Origin: a virus
DNA: 31,167 bases
Direction: 5' to 3' (one strand)
Virus record (IMG/VR): IMGVR_UViG_3300037264_004085
Location: 1-31,167 of that record
Part shown: positions 20,623-27,124 of the stretch, piece after piece
Numbering within the stretch: position 1 is the first letter of the stretch
How the letters are laid out: each line of letters begins with the position of its first letter
Position numbers and translations under genes: made by a program
Notes under the pieces: generated by a model
Told to the model about the DNA's origin: nothing
Seen by the model: the letters and a program-made list of their open reading frames with translations, nothing else
The model's database searches: none

Positions 20623-21375
20623 ATGCCGCAAGAAGCGAGCTCGCTTGAGCGCGAGCCGTACGATCGTGTCTTGATTCTGGGGCAGCCCCACATCGGGAAG
20701 AGCACCAGCATCGTTGCCAGCGCCGCCTCGGCGTTCGGCATGGGCTACGTGATCAACTGCGGCAAGAAGACTGGTCTACTCGACGCCGCCAGGCGCAACA
20801 CCGGCTTCCGGTGGGACACAGTCCGCGACGAAGCGCAGATGGAAGATGCGCTCAAGGAAGCGCGTCGAGGCTGCAAGGACGGCACCTACAAGTGGCTCGT
20901 CATCGACGACTTCAACTTCTACGCGAGCTGGCTGGAAGTAGCGCTCGAAGACCAGACACGCAACGCGAAGGGTGAAGCCGACGGCCGGCGGTTCTGGCGC
21001 GAGTACCGAAAGCGGCTGCTCAACATCGTGCTGCGCTCCTTCGACTTCAAGGCTCACCTCTACGTCGTCTCGCACTACATCGAGACCGGCGGCGGCCTCA
21101 TCGAAGGGCAGACCGAGAAGACTGGAGAAGGCGTCGCGCCTCTCTTCGGCGGCGCGGCGCGGAAGGAGATCCCGGGCGCCTTCGCTGACGTGGTGTTCAT
21201 GGGGCCCAGCTCCAAGGACAGCGCGAAGCGTAGCTTCTTCATCAACCCGGTCGGCGTGTACGGCCCGTCGTGCTTGTCCGTGGTCGGCACCCGCGAGATC
21301 GACGCCGACGTGGGGCTCCTGCACGAGGAGTTCAAGAAGGCCGGCAAGATCAAGCCCAACACGGTGAGGCGATGA
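20623..21375 (+). CDS. Sak4/RecA-like ATPase (AAA_24 type)
   Basis: A 250-residue protein. RVLILGQPHIGKSTSIV holds Walker A (20-28) and YKWLVIDDFNFYA holds Walker B with Asp95/Asp96. The order and size fit the short RecA-like phage ATPases known as Sak4 or AAA_24, which anneal single strands or assist recombination together with an SSB-like partner and an exonuclease. Both are close by (SSB-like at 21610, Cas4-like at 17487). ATG 20623 lies after AAAGGAGA at a rather long distance, with AGGGA nearer. It is the first gene after the promoter at 20520. Confidence 0.78.
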   Translation: MPQEASSLEREPYDRVLILGQPHIGKSTSIVASAASAFGMGYVINCGKKTGLLDAARRNTGFRWDTVRDEAQMEDALKEARRGCKDGTYKWLVIDDFNFYASWLEVALEDQTRNAKGEADGRRFWREYRKRLLNIVLRSFDFKAHLYVVSHYIETGGGLIEGQTEKTGEGVAPLFGGAARKEIPGAFADVVFMGPSSKDSAKRSFFINPVGVYGPSCLSVVGTREIDADVGLLHEEFKKAGKIKPNTVRR

Positions 21376-21572
21376 TGCTGCCGCCCGGAGCGCTCAGCCT
21401 GAGCCTGCAAAACGGCGGCAGCGTCGTTGTCGCACCGAGACCGGACGGCACGTTCAGGATCGAGAACGTCGGCGATGGGAGCCGCACCGTCTCGAAGGTG
21501 AACCGCTCGGAACTCGCGGCGCTGCACGCAGCGATCAGCGAGATGCTCAAGTTCTACGCAACCAACGTCTGA
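21372..21572 (+). CDS. small hypothetical protein
   Basis: A 66-residue protein from ATG 21372 (ATGA overlap; a second ATG follows at 21375). LSLSLQNGGSVVVAPRPDGT and a C-terminal helix ELAALHAAISEMLKFY make a plausible small sheet plus helix. Not recognised; it lies between the ATPase and its probable SSB partner. Confidence 0.6.
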   Translation: MMLPPGALSLSLQNGGSVVVAPRPDGTFRIENVGDGSRTVSKVNRSELAALHAAISEMLKFYATNV

Positions 21573-21609
21573 GACTGAAACACGAATCCGAAGGAAAGAG
21601 AAAACGAAG

Positions 21610-22236
21610 ATGCCCAAGCCCAGCAACAACCAGCAGCAGCAGCAGAACAAGAAGATGGAGTACCGCAAGGTCACGTTCGATGTGACCGAGGTGGCTCCCG
21701 ACGCGCCGGCCGGCGAGTGGCAGGCGACGATCCCGCGCGGGAAGTGCAAGGTGCAGCCCACCAAGGAGGAGCGCTTCCCCATGATCATCGTCCCGATCCG
21801 CCTCGAGAAGACGGAGGAGGAGGGCGCGGAGTACCAGAAGGCGATCGGCGCCGAGCTGAGCGTGTTCCTCGTCTTCGGCGGCAAGACGCCGAAGGGCGAG
21901 AACATGAGCAAGCTCCGCATCCGGCAGCTCTGCGAGGCGGCGGACGTCGATCTCGATGTGATCCCCAAGGACATCGACGACCCCGACAACGACCTCGACC
22001 CCCTCATCCGCGCCCTGGAGGGGAAGAAGTTCACGTGCTGGACGAAGGTCACGACCCGCAAGGACACGGGCGAGCTGAGCACCGAGGTCGTGTTCCGCGA
22101 TCCGAACCAGAGCATCAAGCGGGACGACGACGACGACAACGACGGCGACGACGACGGCGATGGGAAGCCGCGCGGGCGTGCCAAGAAGCCGGCTCCGGCG
22201 GCCAAGGGCGGAAACGGGCGCGGCGCGCGGCGGTGA
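21610..22236 (+). CDS. SSB-like OB-fold protein (DUF669-like)
   Basis: A 208-residue protein. A Gln-rich N-terminus precedes KVTFDVTEVAPDAPAGEWQA and the strands FPMIIVPIRLEK and ELSVFLVFGGKTP, a pattern like DUF669 proteins, which are thought to act as phage single-strand-binding or annealing partners. KFTCWTKVTTRKDTGELSTE is a later strand pair. The C-terminus is acidic (IKRDDDDDNDGDDDG) and then basic, with the acid run typical of SSB tails for partner recruitment. Placement after the Sak4-like ATPase supports this role. Confidence 0.68.
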   Translation: MPKPSNNQQQQQNKKMEYRKVTFDVTEVAPDAPAGEWQATIPRGKCKVQPTKEERFPMIIVPIRLEKTEEEGAEYQKAIGAELSVFLVFGGKTPKGENMSKLRIRQLCEAADVDLDVIPKDIDDPDNDLDPLIRALEGKKFTCWTKVTTRKDTGELSTEVVFRDPNQSIKRDDDDDNDGDDDGDGKPRGRAKKPAPAAKGGNGRGARR

Positions 22237-22418
22237 CCCCTCGCCGCCGCAGGTCGCCGCTCGAAGATGACGCCCTCGTCGAGATAGACGAGCGCCCAGC
22301 GTCCTCGGGCGGCGACCTCTGCGAGCGGTGCGAGTGCGCACGCGCCAAGCACGAGCACGGCAACGGACCGTGCTCGTGCGGGAGGTGCGCGCAGTTCTTG
22401 GAGTTCGATTCGACCTAG
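22233..22418 (+). CDS. small Cys/His zinc-binding protein
   Basis: A 61-residue protein from GTG 22233 (GTGA overlap). CERCECARAKHEHGNGPCSC, followed by GRC, supplies six Cys and two His in 23 residues, enough for one or two zinc sites. Small proteins with this H--H-----C-C--C pattern are common in phages of high-GC hosts. Function unknown. Confidence 0.65.
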   Translation: MTPRRRRSPLEDDALVEIDERPASSGGDLCERCECARAKHEHGNGPCSCGRCAQFLEFDST

Positions 22419-22434
22419 AAAGGACGGGATCAAG

Positions 22435-22587
22435 ATGATCGGCTATGGCGTTACGCTGATACCTGCTTCGTGGGCGTTCGGGGTTTGGCGCAAGCCGCAC
22501 AAGACGCTCTTCGCAATCGGACCCTTACGTTTCGTTCACTACCGTCTCTCGGGCGCGTGGAAACGTGCGCGTGTCGATTCGACCTGA
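22435..22587 (+). CDS. small hypothetical protein
   Basis: A 50-residue frame with AAAGGA upstream: MIGYGVTLIPASWAFGVWRK then PLRFVHYRLSGAWKRARVDS. It is aromatic and basic with a short hydrophobic N-terminus, but not long enough for a clear membrane helix. Not recognised; moderately supported by the ribosome binding site and spacing. Confidence 0.5.
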   Translation: MIGYGVTLIPASWAFGVWRKPHKTLFAIGPLRFVHYRLSGAWKRARVDST

Positions 22588-22592
22588 CCTGA

Positions 22593-22663
22593 CGGCTCGG
22601 CAGGCCCGGCAGGCACCCCCTGCACCAGCCCGAAGTGGGTCGCTTGCCGGTCCTGCCGAGCCG
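22593..22663. repeat. long imperfect inverted repeat
   Basis: Arms 22593-22614 and 22642-22663 match at 20 of 22 positions (CGGCTCGGCAGG at the outer end is perfect), with 27 bp between. It fills the gap ahead of the first PP-loop gene. No T tract follows; it may be a regulatory hairpin or an attenuator. Confidence 0.75.
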
Positions 22664-22687
22664 CCGAGCGCCGGAAAGACAAACACG

Positions 22688-23467
22688 ATGACGCGGGAAA
22701 AGAGGCTCGTGTGCTGGTGGTCGGCGGGGATCGCCTCGTCGGTCGCGGCGGCCGTCGCATTGAAAACGATCGCGGCCTCTGAGCGCGTCGTGGCCTACTG
22801 CGACACGAGCAGCAACGAGCACCCCGACAACGCCCGCTTCCTCGTCGAGTGCGAGCGATGGTACGAGCAACCCATCGTCAAGCTCAGCTCGACCGTCTAC
22901 CGCGATACCTGGGACGTGTACGAAAAGACTGGCTGGCTGGTCGGGGTGAACGGTGCGCGCTGCACGACCGAGCTGAAGAAACTCGTTCGGCGCGGGTTCG
23001 AGCGCGAAGGCGACGTGCAGGTCTTCGGGTTCACAGCGGACGAGCCGCAACGCGCCGATCGCTTCCGGGCGAACAACCCGGAGATCGAGGCCCGCTTCCC
23101 GCTCATCGAGCAGGGAATGAAGCACGCCGATTGCGCGGCGCTCCTGCGCGAGGTCGAGATCGAGATCCCGATGATGTACCGCCTGGGCTACCGCAACAAC
23201 AACTGCCTCGGGTGCGTGAAGGGCGGTGCGGGGTACTGGAACCGGATCCGAAAGGACTTCCCGAGCGTGTTCCGCCGGATGGCGAAGCTCGAACGGAAGA
23301 TGGACGTTGCGATCCTGAAGAAGACGAGCGGCGGGCGGCGGCTCAGGGTCTTCCTCGACGAGCTGGATCCGACTTCGGGCAGGTACGAAGCGGAGCCGGA
23401 GGTGGAGTGCGGCCTCGCGTGCGGCATCACCCTCGACAAGATCGAAGCCGAGGAGCCGAGCACATGA
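22688..23467 (+). CDS. PAPS-reductase-like PP-loop protein A
   Basis: A 259-residue protein, first of three PP-loop genes. The adenylating loop is CWWSAGIASSVAAA (Ser12 to Ser18). ARCTTELKK (Cys92) corresponds to the C-T/S-x-x-x-K substrate segment, and NNNCLGCVKGG supplies Cys173 and Cys176; CGLACG near the C-terminus adds two more Cys. NEHPDNARFLVECERWYEQP also fits the phage phosphoadenosine-phosphosulfate-reductase-like type. Such enzymes activate a substrate with ATP before sulfur or amine transfer. The actual substrate is unknown; DndC in DNA phosphorothioation is a distant relative by family only. Confidence 0.78.
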   Translation: MTREKRLVCWWSAGIASSVAAAVALKTIAASERVVAYCDTSSNEHPDNARFLVECERWYEQPIVKLSSTVYRDTWDVYEKTGWLVGVNGARCTTELKKLVRRGFEREGDVQVFGFTADEPQRADRFRANNPEIEARFPLIEQGMKHADCAALLREVEIEIPMMYRLGYRNNNCLGCVKGGAGYWNRIRKDFPSVFRRMAKLERKMDVAILKKTSGGRRLRVFLDELDPTSGRYEAEPEVECGLACGITLDKIEAEEPST

Positions 23468-24279
23468 AGAAGAAGCCGGCGAAGAAGGGGCAATCCCCGC
23501 TCGTCGTGAACTTCGGCGGCGGGGTGAACTCGACTGCGCTCCTCATCGGGCTCCACGAGCGCGGCGAGCGCCCCGATCTCATCCTCTTCGCCGACACGGG
23601 CGACGAGAAGCCCGGCACCTACCGGCACATCTGGGAGATCCAGCCCTGGCTTGAGAGCGTCGGGTTCCCATCGCTTATCGTCCTCCGCCGCCAGATCACG
23701 CGCGGCAAGAACAAGGGGAAAGTGACGACGCTCGAGGAGGAGTGCTTCGCCAACGTCACGCTCCCGAGCCGCGTGTTCGGTCGAAAGGGCGGCTGCTCTG
23801 GGAAGTGGAAGCGCCAGGTTGTGGACGGGTTCCTGAAACGGCACTACCGCCTGCACTTTGCTGCGGGTGGTCGCGTGCGGCGCGCGCTTGGGATCGACTT
23901 CGGGGAACTCAGCCGCCTCCACTTCTCGGTGTCCGAGTTCTTCGACTGGGAGTACCCGCTCGTAGACTGGCGATGGACGCGCACGGAGTGCACCGAGGCC
24001 ATCGGGCGCGCTGGGCTCCAGTCTCCAGGCAAGAGCGCGTGCTTCCACTGCCCGGCGTCCACGAAGAAGGATGTAGTCTGGCTCATGGAAACACACCCGG
24101 ACCTCTACGAACGCGCCGTCAAGATGGAGCGCATGGCGAAGCCCGGCCTCCGAACGAAGGTCGGCCTCGGCGGCCGGTGGACGTGGGAGGAGGTCGGCGC
24201 AGCGCACCGACTGCGGCTCCCGATCGCGGCAGACGATCCGCACGTCGCGTGCGATCCAAGGGACGGGTGCTTCTCGTGA
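23464..24279 (+). CDS. PAPS-reductase-like PP-loop protein B
   Basis: A 271-residue protein coupled to the first by ATGA. The PP-loop is VVNFGGGVNSTALL (14-27), followed by LILFADTGDEKPGTY with the acidic residues after strand two. GGCSGKWKRQ (Cys111) is the C-S-x-x-x-K segment and KSACFHCPAS (Cys193, Cys196) the CxxC pair. The N-terminus is basic (MKKKPAKKGQ). It is more distant from protein A than protein C is in the loop pattern, suggesting three specialised paralogues rather than a recent duplication. Confidence 0.78.
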   Translation: MKKKPAKKGQSPLVVNFGGGVNSTALLIGLHERGERPDLILFADTGDEKPGTYRHIWEIQPWLESVGFPSLIVLRRQITRGKNKGKVTTLEEECFANVTLPSRVFGRKGGCSGKWKRQVVDGFLKRHYRLHFAAGGRVRRALGIDFGELSRLHFSVSEFFDWEYPLVDWRWTRTECTEAIGRAGLQSPGKSACFHCPASTKKDVVWLMETHPDLYERAVKMERMAKPGLRTKVGLGGRWTWEEVGAAHRLRLPIAADDPHVACDPRDGCFS

Positions 24280-25106
24280 CCGCAACCGAAGAGCGCACCC
24301 CCACGCTCCGCATCATCTCGCTCGGCGCGGGCGTCCAGTCCACCGTGCTCGCCCTCATGGCCTCAAGGGGCACGCTGCGCCCAATGCCGGACGCCGCCAT
24401 CTTCGCGGACACTCAGGCCGAGCCGGCCGCCGTGTACGCGCACCTCGACTGGCTTGAGTCGAAGCTGAACTTCCCGGTCTACCGCGTCACGCAGGGCTCG
24501 CTCACCAACGACCTCATCCTCGGGACGAAGGGCGAGTGGGCGAGCACCCCGCCGCTTTTCACGCTCTCGAGCGAGGGTGGGCGCGGGATGCTTCGGCGCC
24601 AGTGCACCGAGGACTACAAGATCGCGCCCATCAAGCGGAAGATCCGCGAGCTGCTGGGCGCGCCCAGGACAGGCAAAGTGCGCCAGGGCCTCGTCGAGGA
24701 GTGGATCGGGATCTCAACCGACGAGGCGAGCCGGATGAAGCCGTCGAGAGACAACTGGATCTGCCACCGCTGGCCGCTCATCGATCTCGGGATGACACGC
24801 GCGGACTGCCTCGCGTGGGCCGAGAAGCACGGCTACCCGAGGCCGCCGCGCTCGGCGTGCACGTTCTGCCCGTATCACTCAGACGAGGAGTGGCGCTCAG
24901 TGAAGGAGAACCCGCAGGAGTGGGCGGACGTGATCAAGCTGGACCGCCTGATCCGCAGCGGCGTGAAGGGGACGCACCCGGGCACCCAGCTCTTCTTGCA
25001 CGCCTCGCGGCGACCCATCGAGGAAGCCAGCTTCGACAAGGGCCTCGACGGGAAGCGCGAGGCCAACCAGTTCGAGAACGAGTGCGAAGGGATGTGCGGC
25101 CTGTAA
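24276..25106 (+). CDS. PAPS-reductase-like PP-loop protein C
   Basis: A 276-residue protein from GTG 24276 (GTGA overlap). The PP-loop is ISLGAGVQSTVLALMA (14-29), then AIFADTQAEPAAVY. LRRQCTEDYKIAPIKR (Cys109) matches the C-T-x-x-Y-K segment of classical PAPS reductases, and RSACTFCPYHSDEEW supplies Cys194 and Cys197. EWIGISTDEASRM and WICHRWPLIDLGMTRADCL complete the common phage version of the family. With A and B it forms a three-gene set, one transcript by spacing, placed directly ahead of thyX. Confidence 0.8.
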   Translation: MTATEERTPTLRIISLGAGVQSTVLALMASRGTLRPMPDAAIFADTQAEPAAVYAHLDWLESKLNFPVYRVTQGSLTNDLILGTKGEWASTPPLFTLSSEGGRGMLRRQCTEDYKIAPIKRKIRELLGAPRTGKVRQGLVEEWIGISTDEASRMKPSRDNWICHRWPLIDLGMTRADCLAWAEKHGYPRPPRSACTFCPYHSDEEWRSVKENPQEWADVIKLDRLIRSGVKGTHPGTQLFLHASRRPIEEASFDKGLDGKREANQFENECEGMCGL

Positions 25107-25136
25107 CGCCGCCTGGAAGACGAAAGGACACCGACG

Positions 25137-25922
25137 ATGAACGAGATCAAAGTGCTAGACCACGGCTACGTGCGGCTCATCGAGTCGTGGGGCTCGGACC
25201 GCGCGATCATCGAGGCCGCACGCATGTCCACGCAGAAGGGCTTCCTTGGCTGGAGCGCCTCGTGCGAAGCGTGCCAGGGGAGCGGCTGCGTGAAGGACAC
25301 GGTGACGGACGCCTACTTCGACTGCCCGGCGTGCGACGGCACAGGCAACAAGCCGGGCGACGAGAAGCTCCTCCGTTTCCTCTGGGAGAAGCACCACACG
25401 ACGCCGTTCGAGTTCGGGGGCATGATCATCGAGGTCGCCGCGCCCATCTTCGTCTTCCGCGAGTGGCATCGGCACCGCACGCAATCGTTCAACGAGGCCA
25501 GCGCCCGCTACGCGCCGCTCCCAGACGTGAACTTCGCCCCGACCGTGGATCGGTGCACGCGCGTCTCCGCCACGAACAGGCAAGCCGGGGCTGCGGGCGG
25601 CTCGGGCGAGGTCACCGAGGAGGTCGCGCGGCTCTGGCTCGGCCGTCTCCTCGACACCTACGCCTACGCGGAGGAGACCTATCAGGAGGGCCTGGCCGCC
25701 GGCATCCCGAAGGAGATCGCCCGCGTCGTCCTTCCGGTCGGGAGGTACTCGAAGATGCGCGCCTCGGCGAACCTCCTCAACTGGCTGCGGTTCGAGCGCC
25801 TCCGCCTCGGCAAGGACGCTCAAGAGGAGATCCGCGAGTACGCCCAGGCGGTGCACATGATCCTCACGGGGCTCTTCCCGAGAACGCTCGCGCTGTTCGA
25901 CGAGGAGCGCGCAAGCAAGTGA
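25137..25922 (+). CDS. thyX: flavin-dependent thymidylate synthase with zinc insert
   Basis: A 261-residue ThyX, which makes dTMP from dUMP using FAD and methylene-tetrahydrofolate. The ThyX signature RHR-x7-S is intact (Arg112 to Ser122 in RHRTQSFNEASARY), with HHTTPFEF and KMRASANLLNWLRFERLR as further family segments. Unusually, residues 43-70 hold CEACQGSGC and CPACDGTG, two DnaJ-type CxxCxGxG half-sites, between the first helix and the GDEKLLRFLWEKHH segment. This looks like an inserted zinc knuckle. ATG 25137 follows AAAGGA. Its place next to PP-loop genes and DNA polymerase fits deoxynucleotide supply. Confidence 0.92.
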   Translation: MNEIKVLDHGYVRLIESWGSDRAIIEAARMSTQKGFLGWSASCEACQGSGCVKDTVTDAYFDCPACDGTGNKPGDEKLLRFLWEKHHTTPFEFGGMIIEVAAPIFVFREWHRHRTQSFNEASARYAPLPDVNFAPTVDRCTRVSATNRQAGAAGGSGEVTEEVARLWLGRLLDTYAYAEETYQEGLAAGIPKEIARVVLPVGRYSKMRASANLLNWLRFERLRLGKDAQEEIREYAQAVHMILTGLFPRTLALFDEERASK

Positions 25923-26149
25923 CCGGATCGGCTGTCTCTCGAGGCGGTCCGCCGCCTATCGTCACGGCGATCTATCGGGCGTTGCTGCGCGATGCGAAGG
26001 AGTTCGAGCGGCAAGACTGGGGGGCTGTCGGCATCTCGAACGTCGAGCGCGATCGGTACGTGCAGGCGACGCGCGATGCGGCGACGCGCGTGCTTCAGGT
26101 TTGGGATAAGTCGAAGGCGAAGCACGCGATACCGAAGGGCACACGATGA
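25919..26149 (+). CDS. small hypothetical protein
   Basis: A 76-residue helical protein from GTG 25919 (GTGA overlap with thyX): PPIVTAIYRALLRDAKEFER followed by RDAATRVLQVWDKSKAKH. Not recognised. Confidence 0.6.
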   Translation: MTGSAVSRGGPPPIVTAIYRALLRDAKEFERQDWGAVGISNVERDRYVQATRDAATRVLQVWDKSKAKHAIPKGTR

Positions 26150-26364
26150 AGCGCCCCATGACGGCCATCCTCGCGCTCCTGGGCGTCGCTCTGATCGGCT
26201 GGTACGCCCGTTCGTTCTACGCGGCCACCGTCGAGTGCGAGAGGAGCGCGACGAACGCCGCCGAGCGCCAGAAGCTCGTGCCGTACCTTCCCGGGAGTCT
26301 GTGCGCTCACGGGGTTGCGGTGAGGTGGGCGTGGGCCGGCTCGGTTTGCGGGTGCGCGCCATGA
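26146..26364 (+). CDS. small membrane or secreted protein
   Basis: A 72-residue protein from ATG 26146 (ATGA overlap). MKRPMTAILALLGVALIGWY is a basic start followed by a hydrophobic segment (about residues 6-20), an N-terminal anchor or signal peptide. The rest has three Cys (CERSATNAAER; LCAHGVAVRW; VCGCAP) that could form disulfides outside the membrane. Not recognised. Confidence 0.6.
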   Translation: MKRPMTAILALLGVALIGWYARSFYAATVECERSATNAAERQKLVPYLPGSLCAHGVAVRWAWAGSVCGCAP

Positions 26365-26519
26365 CGCCCATGTGTCCGAAAGGTCAGCGTCAAGGCCGTG
26401 CGCGTGGCGTCGAAGTACGTCCGCGTGAGGGTCGGGCGGTGGACATCACCCCCCTCCCTCCCTCCGTCCCCTTCCAATGGGCGTGTGTTGCCCCGGAGGT
26501 CTCGTGTCCAAGTCGGTGA
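26361..26519 (+). CDS. small hypothetical ORF carrying repeat copy 4
   Basis: A 52-residue frame from ATG 26361 (ATGA overlap). The N-terminal part is basic (CPKGQRQGRARGVEVRPREG); the C-terminal third, PLPPSVPFQWACVAPEVSCP, is encoded by the dispersed hairpin element. It overlaps the start of the next gene by 16 nt. The original C-terminus may have been replaced by the element; it may also not be a gene. Confidence 0.4.
   Translation: MTPMCPKGQRQGRARGVEVRPREGRAVDITPLPPSVPFQWACVAPEVSCPSR
26465..26483 (+). repeat. dispersed hairpin element, copy 4
   Basis: CGTCCCCTTCCAATGGGCG; the single change from consensus keeps the stem through a G-U pair. The minus strand continues with a GGGAGGGAGGGG tract as in copies 1 and 2b. 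Confidence 0.8.
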
Positions 26520-27124
26520 AGAAGCGCAAGAAGAGCAAGAAGCGCCTGTCTCTTTCGCGTGTGGAGGCGCGTGCGCGAGCAGATGGGGCGGCGCTGATGG
26601 ATCGTATCCTCGTCGGCTTGGATGTGATGAGCGATCCCGACGAGTTCGGCACGAATGTCGCGATGTACGTGCTGAACCCTGGCCTTCGCGGGGAAGAGTT
26701 GATGATCGGCGCTAGGCGCATCCATCCGGCGTTCATGCTGTTCGACGGCAAGCGTGACGCGCTGATGCGTCAACGCACCGGGATCGAAGGTGACGTGGTG
26801 CCGTTCTGGATGGGCCGTTTCACGGCGTTGACCGAAGACGATCTCTTGTTCGGCTGGATGACCGTTGACAGTCGCGGCGTGGTCGTCCGCGTCGTCGGAT
26901 TCGACTACTCGCTCATAGGTGAACTTCACGGCGACGACTTCGCCGAGTACATCGGTGGGCTACCGCGCGCGTTGCGGATCCCACGTATGCTGGTGTCCGA
27001 GTGCTTGAAGCTGGCGCTCGTTCGCGCCACCGAACGTGCGAACTGCGACTTTCACTTCGAGGACATGCAGGGCATCGACCCGGGACCGGGGCTCAGCTAC
27101 ACGAGCGCAGGCGGAGACGCATGA
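26504..27124 (+). CDS. hypothetical protein
   Basis: A 206-residue protein from GTG 26504 with GGAGGT directly upstream. A very basic start (VSKSVKKRKKSKKRLSLSRV) is followed by a mixed alpha/beta body (VAMYVLNPGLRGEELMIGAR; DLLFGWMTVDSRGVVVRVVG). No family is recognised. It is coupled by ATGA to the DNA polymerase gene, which hints at a replication-related role only by position. Confidence 0.62.
   Translation: MSKSVKKRKKSKKRLSLSRVEARARADGAALMDRILVGLDVMSDPDEFGTNVAMYVLNPGLRGEELMIGARRIHPAFMLFDGKRDALMRQRTGIEGDVVPFWMGRFTALTEDDLLFGWMTVDSRGVVVRVVGFDYSLIGELHGDDFAEYIGGLPRALRIPRMLVSECLKLALVRATERANCDFHFEDMQGIDPGPGLSYTSAGGDA

Noticed and set aside
21075-22500. Long minus-strand frames opposite the ATPase and SSB-like genes
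   Set aside because: The plus-strand genes are coupled and carry family motifs; the opposite frames are Ser/Arg/Val-rich shadows.
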